Notes under the pieces: model-generated
What the model was told of the DNA's origin: nothing
Database searches by the model: none
The model's input: the letters and a program-made list of their open reading frames with translations, nothing else
Translations under genes and position numbers: made by a program
Part shown: one piece after another, positions 23,994 to 33,190 of the stretch
How the letters are laid out: every line of letters begins with the position of its first letter
Position numbering within the stretch: the first letter of the stretch is position 1
Assembly (NCBI GenBank): GCA_024742815.1
Contig: JANSXX010000003.1
Location: forward strand, 248,001-312,000
Reading direction: 5' to 3'
Source: HXMU1420-13 sp024742815
Lineage (GTDB): Bacteria > Bacteroidota > Rhodothermia > Balneolales > Balneolaceae
Length of the DNA stretch: 64,000 nucleotides

Positions 23994-25625
23994 CTAAACC
24001 TGAATAACCCCCGTCTTATACTCCTCTATAACCGGATTCAAATTGGCCACTTCAATCGCCTTTGAAATCCGCTCTCGGGTTTCTAGCGGATGAATGATTT
24101 CATCTACCCAAAGTCGGGATGCCGCATAGCGCACATCGGTTTGTTTGTTATAGCGATCTGTGATGGTTTTCTGTAGTTCTGCCTGCTCTTCTTCGCTCAC
24201 TTCCTGCCCTTTCTTTTTCATAGCAGCAATCTGAATCTGTGTAAGTGTTTTTCCTGCCGAAGCGCCACTCATCACCGCAATATTTGCAGTTGGCCAGGCA
24301 TACATGAACCGTGGATCGTATGCACGTCCGCACATGGCGTAGTTTCCTGCACCGTAGCTGTTTCCCAGCACAATAGTAATTTTAGGCACGGTAGAATTCG
24401 CCATGGCATTCACCATTTTTGCTCCGTCTTTTATGATTCCCCCATGCTCACTACGTTTTCCGATCATAAAGCCGGTTACATCTTGCAAAAAAACTAACGG
24501 AATTTTCTTTTGATTACAGTTCATGATAAAACGGGCAGCCTTATCAGCAGAATCCGAATAGATTACTCCGCCAATCTGCATCTCCCCTGATTTTGTTTTA
24601 CTGATCGTGCGTTGATTCGCCACAATCCCTACACTCCAACCATCAATGCGAGCGTACATGGTAATGATGGTGCTTCCAAACCCTTTTTTGAATTCGGTAG
24701 CACTTCCCTCGTCAATCATGCAATCAATTACATCGTACATGTTGTAAGGCGATGTTCGCGCTTCCGGTATCAAATCGAATAAATCAGCTGCCGGTCGCTG
24801 TGTTTCTTTCGGTTCAGATCGATTGAAACCGGCCGTTTCAAACGGACCTAATTTATCCACCAAATCTCTAATGGTAGAAATACACTCTTCATCATCTTTC
24901 ATCTTGTAATCGGTAACGCCGCTAATTTCGGTATGAGTGGTTGCTCCACCAAGTGTTTCATTATCCACCGATTCACCAATTGCGGCTTTTACCAAATAAC
25001 TTCCCGCTAAAAACACGCTTCCGGTTCCATCAACAATTAAAGCTTCGTCGCTCATAATTGGCAAGTAAGCGCCACCGGCCACACAACTCCCCATAATTGC
25101 TGCAATCTGTGGAATCCCCTTTGCTGAAATCACTGCATTGTTTCTGAACATTCGTCCGAAGTGCTCTTTGTCGGGGAAAATCTCATCCTGCATCGGTAAA
25201 AATACTCCGGCAGAATCCACCAAATAAATCAATGGAATATGATTTTCGATAGCAATTTCTTGAGCTCTCAGATTTTTCTTTGCCGTGATTGGAAACCAAG
25301 CTCCGGCTTTCACAGTCGCATCATTAGCTACAATCATGCACTTTCTACCCGATACCGTTCCGATTCCGGTAACTACTCCGCCAGCCGGACATCCACCCAC
25401 ATCTTCGTACATTTCGTAGCCGGCCCAAAGTCCAAGCTCATAAAAAGCGCTTCCATCATCAGTTAATAAATTAATGCGTTCGCGAGCAGTTAACTTCCCT
25501 TTTGCATGCTCTTTTTCGATACGTTTTTCACCGCCCCCTTTCTTAATTTCTGCTTCTTGCGATCGTAAATCTTCGATTAGTGATTGTAACCAATGTGAGC
25601 TTGTTGATTTAGTAGTACTACTCAT
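23994..25625 (-). CDS. Acyl-CoA carboxylase beta (carboxyltransferase) subunit, methylcrotonyl-CoA type
   Basis: A 543-residue biotin-dependent carboxyltransferase. The crotonase-fold N and C halves are complete, from GKLTARERINLL to LNPVIEEYKTG. The segment FLPMQDEIFPDKEHFGRMF with GSCVAGGAYLPIMSDE and SVFLAGSYLVKAAIGE resembles methylcrotonyl-CoA carboxylase beta (leucine degradation). Propionyl-CoA carboxylase is a less likely alternative. The oxyanion-forming glycines are present (GSCVAGGAY; NSYGAGNYAMCGRAYDPRF). The biotin-carboxylase alpha subunit is not in the window. The gene is alone on its strand between two spacers. Confidence 0.9.
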   Translation of the reverse strand: MSSTTKSTSSHWLQSLIEDLRSQEAEIKKGGGEKRIEKEHAKGKLTARERINLLTDDGSAFYELGLWAGYEMYEDVGGCPAGGVVTGIGTVSGRKCMIVANDATVKAGAWFPITAKKNLRAQEIAIENHIPLIYLVDSAGVFLPMQDEIFPDKEHFGRMFRNNAVISAKGIPQIAAIMGSCVAGGAYLPIMSDEALIVDGTGSVFLAGSYLVKAAIGESVDNETLGGATTHTEISGVTDYKMKDDEECISTIRDLVDKLGPFETAGFNRSEPKETQRPAADLFDLIPEARTSPYNMYDVIDCMIDEGSATEFKKGFGSTIITMYARIDGWSVGIVANQRTISKTKSGEMQIGGVIYSDSADKAARFIMNCNQKKIPLVFLQDVTGFMIGKRSEHGGIIKDGAKMVNAMANSTVPKITIVLGNSYGAGNYAMCGRAYDPRFMYAWPTANIAVMSGASAGKTLTQIQIAAMKKKGQEVSEEEQAELQKTITDRYNKQTDVRYAASRLWVDEIIHPLETRERISKAIEVANLNPVIEEYKTGVIQV

Positions 25626-25735
25626 TGTTTGATGTCGATGTTTTTATATACTAGTTTCTACTGATTCGACGTTCAAAATAGGAATTATCCACTTCCCTTT
25701 TTATGTCTTACTGATGTAAGCAAAAAAAATGATCA

Positions 25736-27124
25736 ATGCGTAAACAACTACTTGCTCTATTCACCATTTTAATGGTTTCAAGCTCAATCAGCCTAGCTCA
25801 GCGGCAACGCGTAACATACTTAGACCTTATCAATCGGTCATCGGCGCCGCAGATTTTTATTGATAATATTATTTTACCCGCCGATGATTACAAAGCTGAG
25901 CTTGGAATCCTGTTCCGTTTCAACAACGATTTTCTTCCCTTTAAAAAAATAACTCCTAGTTCAGAACTTAATGCGCCCGAAGGTGCCGGTTTTTATTCCA
26001 CCATTCGGTTAAATAATGAAGTTTTTGAAGGACTTGCCAAACGCGATCGCCGTCCTACCGATGTGAATGTAGTTAGTCGCGACATGTGGTCGGACACTTT
26101 ATTCACCGAAACATTTGAACAAACAGAATCTGCGAAACTCTATGCATCAGGTTCACTTTCGGTGCAACTCAATCCGGGATTGTATCACTATGTGTTGCAA
26201 CTTAGCTTGATCGAGAGCACAAACGACCGAAATTCGAATTTCAGAAATGTTCGAGTACCGGATTGGAAAACGAAAGCAACCGGCGAAATCTACACCATTA
26301 AAAATAAGTCATCACTTACCGCTGACTCTGATCTTCCATTAACCAATCTTGGAGATAATATTCTTTTTGGGGATGATTTTTACGCTCTCGTTCGCATTCC
26401 TGAGTATGATGCAAACTCTTCGTATTCGATAAATATTTTTCGAATGAATACCAGTCGAAGAGATACCTCAAAGGGAGAATTAATTGATGAACTCGCTATT
26501 CAAAAGGAGTTAATAATTGATGGAATGCATCCTATTCTTTCTTCCGGTGCCGAGCCATCTCTGAGCATGAAAGAATCGGAACTTGGATTCACCTATGCAT
26601 TAGTTAAAATTCCGCATTCTAATTATCAAAATGCTGCGTATTCGATTGAATTGAAAAAAGATGATTCGGATAAAGCGTTAGCCAAGAAATTTTTCCGATC
26701 GTATTGGCCGGATATGCCTGCAAGTTTATACAACTTAGATATCGCGATAAATCATCTTAAATACATCATTAACGAGGATCAGCTGAAGCAAATCAAATCC
26801 GGTTCCGACGCAGAAAAAGAGAAAAAATTCAGAGAATTTTGGGAAAAAAGAGATCCATCGAAAGGTACCGTCTACAATGAATTAATGGCCGAATATTATC
26901 GCAGAATCGATTATGCCTTCAAGGAATTTAGTAATCGAGGTAATTTAGCCGGACATGAAAGCGACCAAGGAAAAGTATATATCAATTATGGTCCACCGGA
27001 TTCTAAAGATCGACAGTTTCCAAAAAACGGGGAAGTAATCGAAATCTGGAAATATGGTAACAAGCGATTTGTTTTTGAAGCGAGTACCGGATTCGGTGAT
27101 TTTGTACTCATCGGAACCGAATAA
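25736..27124 (+). CDS. GWxTD domain-containing exported protein
   Basis: A 462-residue exported protein with a signal peptide (1-21, LLALFTILMVSSSISLA-Q). The central part is beta-rich, with sequences typical of extracytoplasmic sandwich domains. The C-terminal GWxTD-family domain starts near FREFWEKRDPSKGTVYNELMAEYYRRIDYAFKEF and ends with KVYINYGPPD and the EIWKYGNKRFVFE strand. GWxTD proteins are common in Bacteroidota, Balneolota and Chlorobi but have no established biochemical role. It is followed after 46 bp by pdxA on the same strand, which has its own -7-like box. Confidence 0.87.
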   Translation: MRKQLLALFTILMVSSSISLAQRQRVTYLDLINRSSAPQIFIDNIILPADDYKAELGILFRFNNDFLPFKKITPSSELNAPEGAGFYSTIRLNNEVFEGLAKRDRRPTDVNVVSRDMWSDTLFTETFEQTESAKLYASGSLSVQLNPGLYHYVLQLSLIESTNDRNSNFRNVRVPDWKTKATGEIYTIKNKSSLTADSDLPLTNLGDNILFGDDFYALVRIPEYDANSSYSINIFRMNTSRRDTSKGELIDELAIQKELIIDGMHPILSSGAEPSLSMKESELGFTYALVKIPHSNYQNAAYSIELKKDDSDKALAKKFFRSYWPDMPASLYNLDIAINHLKYIINEDQLKQIKSGSDAEKEKKFREFWEKRDPSKGTVYNELMAEYYRRIDYAFKEFSNRGNLAGHESDQGKVYINYGPPDSKDRQFPKNGEVIEIWKYGNKRFVFEASTGFGDFVLIGTE

Positions 27125-27151
27125 TCGCTGTCATTTTCGATATATCGCTAG

Positions 27152-27159
27152 TACCTTTG
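27152..27159 (+). promoter_or_regulatory. Putative -7 box for pdxA
   Basis: TACCTTTG fits TAnnTTTG, 11 bp before the ATG at 27171, so the leader would be only a few bases long, as for mtaB. Confidence 0.35.
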
Positions 27160-27170
27160 GTTAAAAAAGT

Positions 27171-28160
27171 ATGGCTAACAACATAGCGATAAGCATTGGC
27201 GACATCAATGGAATCGGTCCTGAAGTAGTAATAAAGTCGTTATTGGAGATCGATCTCGACAGATCTACACCCATTATCATCTCACCAAAGTATATAGTCG
27301 ATTTCTACTGTGCAATTCTGGATGTAAATTTGAATGCTGAAATCATCACCAAACCTGATGAAGTAACGCCCAATAAAATCAATATTTTGAATATTGAATG
27401 CGAAGAAATTGAGATAACCCCGGGCACTCAAAGCGCAGGTAGTGGCGCAATTGCCATGCAATCTATCAAGCAGTGCATTGAATGGTGCAAAACCGGAAAT
27501 GCACACGCTATGGTAACAGCGCCTATTTCGAAAGAAGCCGTGAATTTGGCAGGCTATAATATTCCAGGTCATACAGAATTTCTGGCACAACAATGCGAAG
27601 TTGATGAAGTATTGATGATGCTGGTTTCTGAAAACATTCGCGTAGCTTTGGTAACCGCACATATTCCGGTAAGCGAAATCAGCCAAACTATAACCGAAGA
27701 ACTCATCCTGCGAAAAGCTCAACTGCTTTTTCATAGTTTAAAGTACGATTTTGGACTCGAATCACCGAACATTGCGGTTTTAGGTCTAAATCCTCACGCA
27801 GGTGATGGCGGTGTTATCGGTCGAGAAGAAATCGAAATTATCGAACCCGCTCTTAAACAAGCACAGCAACGAATGTTGCCGTTAAAAGGCCCTTTTCCGG
27901 CTGACGGTTTTTTTGGTCAACAATTACATTCGCAATTTGATGCCATCTTAGCGATGTATCACGATCAAGGCTTGGCTCCCTTTAAATTACTTTCTTTCGG
28001 TCATGGCGTAAATTTCACCGCCGGCTTGCCCATTATCCGAACCTGTCCAGATCACGGCACAGCATTCAATATTGCAGGAAAAGGCGTGGCAAACTCTACC
28101 TCTTTTTCTCAGGCATATTCTGTAGCTGTAAACATGGCGGAGCGTAAATATGGCGCCTAA
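27171..28160 (+). CDS. pdxA: 4-hydroxythreonine-4-phosphate dehydrogenase PdxA
   Basis: An NAD-dependent oxidation step in the deoxyxylulose-5-phosphate-dependent route to pyridoxal phosphate. The 329-residue length is standard. Family landmarks are the N-terminal ISIGDINGIGPEVVIKSL (usually GDPxGIGPE), VTAPISKEAVNLAGYNIPGHTEFLA with the metal-ligand histidine, GLNPHAGDGG, the MYHDQGLAPFKLL metal site, and IRTCPDHGTAFNIAG. It is the first of four tightly packed plus-strand genes. The following methyltransferase overlaps its end by 11 bp. Confidence 0.95.
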   Translation: MANNIAISIGDINGIGPEVVIKSLLEIDLDRSTPIIISPKYIVDFYCAILDVNLNAEIITKPDEVTPNKINILNIECEEIEITPGTQSAGSGAIAMQSIKQCIEWCKTGNAHAMVTAPISKEAVNLAGYNIPGHTEFLAQQCEVDEVLMMLVSENIRVALVTAHIPVSEISQTITEELILRKAQLLFHSLKYDFGLESPNIAVLGLNPHAGDGGVIGREEIEIIEPALKQAQQRMLPLKGPFPADGFFGQQLHSQFDAILAMYHDQGLAPFKLLSFGHGVNFTAGLPIIRTCPDHGTAFNIAGKGVANSTSFSQAYSVAVNMAERKYGA

Positions 28161-28932
28161 TTCAACCAAAGAATACTCCAAGTTAGCCAAGCTGTACGAT
28201 ACTTTGATGGGCGATGTGGATTACGAATCGTGGGCAGATTACATAGACGAAATCATGCAAACGCATCATCAGGATCCCATCGATGTGATGGAAGCTGCCT
28301 GTGGAACCGGAAGTGTTATACTTTCACTTGCAGAGCTTGAATGTTATCGATTAACCGGTACTGATAAGTCCGCCGAGATGATCGAAGTTGCTAAACAGAA
28401 AGCTGAAGAGTCAGAATATCAAATCAAGCTTGAACCATTTTCTTTTCAAGATCTTCCCTATCGAAATGCTTTCGATTGTGTGTATTCGGTTTTCGACAGC
28501 GTTAACTACTTGCATTCTGAAGAAGAACTAATTACTTCGTTAGAAAATATTCGCAAAACATTGAAGCCCAATGGATTATTTATTTTTGATTTTTCTACTC
28601 CAAAAAATTCTCTGCAATCGGTAGATCACTTAAATGAAGCCGAGGGTGAATCTGGTTCGCTCAGATATTTTAGAAAAAGTTGGTTCACTCCTGCCGATAA
28701 AATTCATGTAAATGAGTTTGAAATCGAAGAGCTTGATCCATCTACCAAAAAAGTGATTTCCAGCTGGACAGAAACTCATCGACAGCGCGCATATACTGTA
28801 ACAGAAATGCTGTCAATTTTGGATCAAACCTCCTATCATCTGGTGGCAAAATATGACGGCTTTGATTTGATAGAAGCCGATGAAAACAGTGCACGTGTAA
28901 CCATAGTTCTTCGATGTCAGAAAACGCAGTAA
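28150..28932 (+). CDS. Class I SAM-dependent methyltransferase
   Basis: A 260-residue Rossmann-fold methyltransferase. Motif I is MEAACGTGSVILSLAE, with the following acidic loop TGTDKSAEMIEVAKQKA, and a motif IV-like FDCVYSVFDSVNYL. The remainder resembles small-molecule methyltransferases of the Methyltransf_25 type with a C-terminal beta lobe (TETHRQRAYTVTEMLSIL). The substrate is unknown. The start overlaps pdxA by 11 bp and its end overlaps the FtsE-like gene by 19 bp, so translation of the three genes is probably coupled. Confidence 0.85.
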   Translation: MAPNSTKEYSKLAKLYDTLMGDVDYESWADYIDEIMQTHHQDPIDVMEAACGTGSVILSLAELECYRLTGTDKSAEMIEVAKQKAEESEYQIKLEPFSFQDLPYRNAFDCVYSVFDSVNYLHSEEELITSLENIRKTLKPNGLFIFDFSTPKNSLQSVDHLNEAEGESGSLRYFRKSWFTPADKIHVNEFEIEELDPSTKKVISSWTETHRQRAYTVTEMLSILDQTSYHLVAKYDGFDLIEADENSARVTIVLRCQKTQ

Positions 28933-29624
28933 TTGAACTCAGCAACATCTCGCTTAGCTACGAAAACCGACAGGTTCTTAAGGGAGTTAATTTTAAGCTC
29001 CGAAATGGAGAATTTTGTTATCTCATAGGTCCAACAGGTATTGGGAAAAGTTCTATACTGAAAATGTTATATCGTGACGTTGAGCCCGACTCCGGCACTG
29101 TTCGCGTTACCGATATGCCGGTAAATAAACTAAGTATGAAGCAAGTACCGATGTTACGACGAAAACTCGGGATTGTATTTCAGGACTTTCAATTACTGCA
29201 AGACAGAAATGTGTTTGAAAACGTCGCATTTGCACTTCAAGTAACCGGTGAAAAACCGAAATTTATTAAACAGCGAGTTCTCGAAGTTCTAAGTATGGTT
29301 GGTTTATCTCATCGCAGTAAAAATATGCCGGGTGATCTTTCAGGTGGAGAGCAGCAACGTGTTGTTATTGCCCGAGCATTGGCTAACGAACCACGAATTC
29401 TACTTGCTGATGAGCCAACAGGTAATCTCGATCCAAAAGCTACGAAAGATATTATGGAGGTTTTAAAGCACATTAACAATCGGGGAACCGCTGTGCTTAT
29501 GATTACCCACGATTATTCTATCGTCAAAAAATATCCATACCGAACGGTTCGTATTTTGGATGGAAAAGTGCAAGATCTGGCCTGGAAAGGCGATAAACTT
29601 GTGCCTGTAATGCCTCGGGCATGA
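28914..29624 (+). CDS. ftsE: FtsE-like cell-division ABC ATPase
   Basis: A 236-residue ABC ATPase with Walker A GPTGIGKSS (39-47), Q-loop VFQDFQLL, signature LSGGEQQR, Walker B ILLADEPTGNLD, and the switch histidine in MITHDYSI. The short length and GEFCYLIGPTGIGKSSILKMLYRD are typical of FtsE, which with FtsX controls septal peptidoglycan hydrolases at the inner membrane. A LolD-type ATPase is the alternative. No ftsX is adjacent; in this group it may lie elsewhere. It overlaps the methyltransferase gene by 19 bp and is followed 19 bp later by queG. Confidence 0.8.
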   Translation: MSENAVIELSNISLSYENRQVLKGVNFKLRNGEFCYLIGPTGIGKSSILKMLYRDVEPDSGTVRVTDMPVNKLSMKQVPMLRRKLGIVFQDFQLLQDRNVFENVAFALQVTGEKPKFIKQRVLEVLSMVGLSHRSKNMPGDLSGGEQQRVVIARALANEPRILLADEPTGNLDPKATKDIMEVLKHINNRGTAVLMITHDYSIVKKYPYRTVRILDGKVQDLAWKGDKLVPVMPRA

Positions 29625-29646
29625 TTCTTCGTATATTCATCGTGTG

Positions 29647-30591
29647 ATGAATACTGCAACGCTAACTCAGAAAATCCGCACCCATGCTCTTCAACTTGGC
29701 TTCGATGCCTGCGGATTTGCTAAAGCTCGAGAGTTAACCAAAGATGCCCGCCGATTGGAACAATGGCTGAAAGAAGATCGACATGGAAGCATGGAATGGA
29801 TGGGAAATAACTTCGAAAAACGCATCGATCCAACCGTTCTGGTTCCCGGTGCGAAAACCGTAGTTTCACTGCTTTCAAGCTACCATCACCCCTCACATAA
29901 TCAACTTATTGGAACACTTGATAAGCCTCTTATTGCAAAATATGCGCAAGGGCGAGATTATCATAAAGTGCTCAAAAAGAAATTGAATGAGCTTTTCTCT
30001 TTTACGTCAGGATTAGTTGGCGGATTAGAAGGAAGAGTGTTTGTAGATTCAGCCCCTGTGCTTGACAAAGCATGGGCGGTACAAGCCGGTTTAGGTTGGG
30101 TGGGAAAAAATTCGAACATTTTGAATAAACAACATGGCTCTTGGTTTTTCATCGCAGAAATGATCATCGATCTGGAAGTGGATTATGATTTACCTACCAC
30201 CGATCATTGTGGAACTTGCACACGGTGTATTGAAGCTTGCCCAACCAATGCCATCTACGAACCTCAAAAAGTTGATGCCACCAAATGCATTTCTTATCTC
30301 ACCATCGAACATAAAGGTGAAATCGACAAAAAATACCACACCGACATTCAAAACTGGGTGTTTGGATGCGATATTTGCCAAGATGTTTGTCCTTGGAACA
30401 GCAAAGCAAAACTGGCACAATTAGTTGATTTCCATCCTCGACCAAAAGTGTTAGAAGCCGGCAACTCCCACTTTAAAAATTTAGACGAAGATTCCTTTAA
30501 CGAACTTTTTGCAGGCTCTCCCGTTCGTAGAACCAAATGGAGTGGATTTCAGCGAAATTTGGAAATTGTGACAAGAAATCTATCAGAATAA
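29647..30591 (+). CDS. queG: Epoxyqueuosine reductase QueG
   Basis: Reduces epoxyqueuosine to queuosine at position 34 of GUN-decoding tRNAs, the last step of the pathway, using cobalamin and two 4Fe-4S clusters. The first ligand set is C189-C192-C195-C199 (CGTCTRCIEACP) and the second uses C215 and C242-C245-C249 (CDICQDVCPW). The DUF1730 cobalamin-binding N-terminal part has the catalytic-region VDSAPVLDKAWAVQAGLGW. The length (314 residues) is near the short end of the family. The ATG at 29647 is chosen over an adjacent GTG (29644). It converges with the minus-strand pseudogene 40 bp downstream. A queuosine-mannosyltransferase-like gene occurs at 10324. Confidence 0.94.
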   Translation: MNTATLTQKIRTHALQLGFDACGFAKARELTKDARRLEQWLKEDRHGSMEWMGNNFEKRIDPTVLVPGAKTVVSLLSSYHHPSHNQLIGTLDKPLIAKYAQGRDYHKVLKKKLNELFSFTSGLVGGLEGRVFVDSAPVLDKAWAVQAGLGWVGKNSNILNKQHGSWFFIAEMIIDLEVDYDLPTTDHCGTCTRCIEACPTNAIYEPQKVDATKCISYLTIEHKGEIDKKYHTDIQNWVFGCDICQDVCPWNSKAKLAQLVDFHPRPKVLEAGNSHFKNLDEDSFNELFAGSPVRRTKWSGFQRNLEIVTRNLSE

Positions 30592-30630
30592 ATCTCTCAA
30601 CAGTTATAACTATTCAACTGCTGGTGGATT

Positions 30631-31266
30631 TCAAAATCCTAAACCTACCAAAACAAATAGCTGTTCGGAGTCCGGATTAAAAATTACGCTGCTGCTGATT
30701 GGAATTGAAAAAGTATCGCTAATTTTCAGATCATCGAATTTAGTTATACCGATATTTACGAGGTTGAATTCCGAATCTGAAGTATGCCAACCATTTCCGA
30801 CACCTAGAAAAAATGTAAGCTCATTAGTGCTGTAACTGCTTTCGAAGTATAAATCATCGCCCACTGAACTCTCCCCTGCAAAAATATAATATCCGGAGAG
30901 ATTCCATTTATTTCGTTGATATTGGATTCCGGCTTCAAGCGCGTGACTTTCGATCGAAAAATATGGAGTTCCCGGTAGGTAATAGTCGGTAACCATCAGT
31001 GAGATCTCATCCGTAATTGAAAACGTGGCAAAAGGATCCATTTCCTGAAAGCCATCAATACCTTGAGAGCCCCAAATTCCGATGGAAGCCTTTGATGTAG
31101 CGTATTCGAAAGATGGTTGTATGGAAACACCGGAAAAGGCAACGCCACGCCAAACGTATGTGCTAACCACATCGAAATTGGTCTGAACCTGTCCTTATGC
31201 CATTATTGCCGGGGCAATTACAACCATCAATACGGAAGTATTTAGAGCTTTTCTCAGATTAGTCAT
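30631..31266 (-). pseudogene. TorF/Gcw_chp-like outer-membrane protein gene interrupted by an in-frame stop
   Basis: Read from the ATG at 31266, which overlaps the chemoreceptor stop (ATGACTAA), the frame encodes a clean signal peptide (MTNLRKALNTSVLMVVIAPA, then IMA). It hits TAA at 31197-31195 (codon 24) and continues in the same frame as GQVQTNFDVVSTYVWRGVAF for a further 180 or so residues, ending in VLVGLGF. The remainder is beta-barrel-like (alternating strands, TYVWRG start, aromatic C-terminus), resembling TorF/Gcw_chp putative porins. The stop sits exactly at the expected signal cleavage site, where a glutamine codon CAA would differ by one base. Downstream GTG starts would give a protein without a signal peptide. 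Read-through or a sequencing error cannot be excluded. Confidence 0.75.
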
Positions 31267-33190
31267 TGGCTGACACCATGTATTTTAGCGTGCTGATTGT
31301 TGCATTGATCGTCTCACTTTCGGCGTACATTTCCTGTGCGGTAGCTGTTAATTGCTGCGCTGAGGCCGCGTTTTCTTGAACCACATACTCCGATTCAATA
31401 ACCCCGAGCGAAACTTGTTCGGTGCTTCTTGCTTGGTCTTCTACCGACAGTGCTTGTTCGTTTAACTTTACCTGTATTTGTGAAGAATGATTACTGATAT
31501 TTTCAAACCATTGCTCGTAAATATCTAAAGTTTGCTCACCATCGTTCGCTGCATTCACCGATCCCACAATGATGGATTCGGTCTCTGCGGCAGCTTCTGA
31601 CGCTCTTTTAGCTAAACTACGAACTTCTTCTGCTACTACTGCAAATCCTGAACCTGCCTCTCCTGCCCGAGCAGCTTCAACGGCTGCATTCAAAGCCAAA
31701 AGATTGGTTTGAAATGCAATTTCATTAATTCTGTTAATGATCGTTTTTGATTCAGTAGCGCCGTCTTTCATTCTGTTAAATGAGTTTTTTAATCGCTCGA
31801 GTGTATCTGTGCCCTGACTTGAAATAGTGGCAAGTTCTACCGCACTTTGAAGTGCATTTTCACTCAATAATGCATTTCGTTTAGCTTGAGAACTAATTTC
31901 GCTGGCTGATGCTGATATTTGCTCGAATGTAGATGCCTGTTCTGAGGCACCGGTTGCTAATTTTTCGGAACTCCCAGTTAATTGCGATGAAAACACCGAA
32001 TATTTTTCAACGCTTTTTGCAAAAACATCAACAGCCGCTTTAATGGGCTTGGAAATGCGATCGGTTACATAAAAGGCTACCGCTACCATCACACCCGCTA
32101 ACAAAATCAATCCCAAATAAGCGATATTCATGAATCGGTTGAAAGTGGCAAAAGCTTCCCGGTTAGTTTTTTCGCTCACAATAGCCCAACGTTGTCCTTG
32201 AATTTGTATGGGAGCATACGCCGAGATTACATCATCACCCAGATAAGATTTAATGATATCGGAACCTGATTTATTCGAAAGAGCAAGTTGTACGCTTTTG
32301 CTTTGAGTGATAGCTAAGGGATTATCAGAAGCAAAAGAAGCTGCCACCGTTGAATTTTCAGCATCTCTGAAACTATCGGATCTTAATCGTTGATCTGCCC
32401 CAATGATGTACGTTTCGCCGGTTTCGCCTTGACCTGAACGGGCATTTATAATATTGGTAATTCTATCTAAAGGCATTTGAAAGGCTAACACCCCGATGAT
32501 TTCTTCGCCTGAATATACAGGAGCAGCCATGAAAGATGCGGGCGCACCATACGAAGGTTCGTAGGGATCGTAATCAATGAATGTAGCTTCACCTTCAGGC
32601 AAACTCATGGCCTTTACAAAAGATTTAGCAAGTCCGGAGTTTGAATATTCTCCGTCGATCATATTAGTGGCAAAATCCAATTCTTTGAATACCGAATAAA
32701 TTAAATCTCCCGAAGTGTTAAAGAGAAAAATGTCGTAATAAGCGAACGACTCTTGAGTGTTAAAATAGAAAGGATGGTACTTTCCATGCATTTCGGAATA
32801 GAAACTACCGTCATCGGCAGCAAACAAAAGATGTTTCGATCCAATTGGATTTGGATTCTTCTCGATGTATAAATCTTTCAAATAAGATTCGGGTGAAGCT
32901 TCAAGATCCGCCGAAAGCACACTCCAAGCGCTATCAAAATCAAAAACTGCTTGTGCAACCGCATTATTGGTACTTAATGTGGTTAAATGATCATGAATGG
33001 TTTCGAAATATTCATCAATCTGACTAGCTTTTAAATCTCTTATAGAAACCAAACTATCTTCAACTTTTTGCTCGATGAGGTTAGAAACCGAAAAATAGGT
33101 TGCTATCAATAAGAACAGCACAGGAATTATTCCGATGGATAGAGAAGTAAGCAGTAATCTGCTTTTTAAAGAACGAGTTTTGTTCGACAT
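31259..33190 (-). CDS. Methyl-accepting chemotaxis protein with periplasmic dCache-type sensor
   Basis: A 643-residue chemoreceptor. TM1 is at about 12-35 and TM2 at about 345-368. The intervening 300 residues form a periplasmic sensor with Cache features (FYFNTQESFAYYDIFLFNTSGDLIYSV; TGETYIIGADQRLRSDS). The cytoplasmic signalling domain has the hairpin tip INEIAFQTNLLALNAAVEAA followed by GFAVVAEEVRSLAKR. There is no clear HAMP fold immediately after TM2, only a short linker. It signals to CheA/CheW, which are not in the window. Its stop overlaps the start of the outer-membrane pseudogene, and a 428-bp upstream region holds paired TGCCA elements. Confidence 0.94.
   Translation of the reverse strand: MSNKTRSLKSRLLLTSLSIGIIPVLFLLIATYFSVSNLIEQKVEDSLVSIRDLKASQIDEYFETIHDHLTTLSTNNAVAQAVFDFDSAWSVLSADLEASPESYLKDLYIEKNPNPIGSKHLLFAADDGSFYSEMHGKYHPFYFNTQESFAYYDIFLFNTSGDLIYSVFKELDFATNMIDGEYSNSGLAKSFVKAMSLPEGEATFIDYDPYEPSYGAPASFMAAPVYSGEEIIGVLAFQMPLDRITNIINARSGQGETGETYIIGADQRLRSDSFRDAENSTVAASFASDNPLAITQSKSVQLALSNKSGSDIIKSYLGDDVISAYAPIQIQGQRWAIVSEKTNREAFATFNRFMNIAYLGLILLAGVMVAVAFYVTDRISKPIKAAVDVFAKSVEKYSVFSSQLTGSSEKLATGASEQASTFEQISASASEISSQAKRNALLSENALQSAVELATISSQGTDTLERLKNSFNRMKDGATESKTIINRINEIAFQTNLLALNAAVEAARAGEAGSGFAVVAEEVRSLAKRASEAAAETESIIVGSVNAANDGEQTLDIYEQWFENISNHSSQIQVKLNEQALSVEDQARSTEQVSLGVIESEYVVQENAASAQQLTATAQEMYAESETINATISTLKYMVSAND

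Noticed and set aside
25707..25720. Small palindrome CTTAC-TGAT-GTAAG upstream of the GWxTD gene
   Set aside because: Only 5-bp arms; expected by chance at this length.
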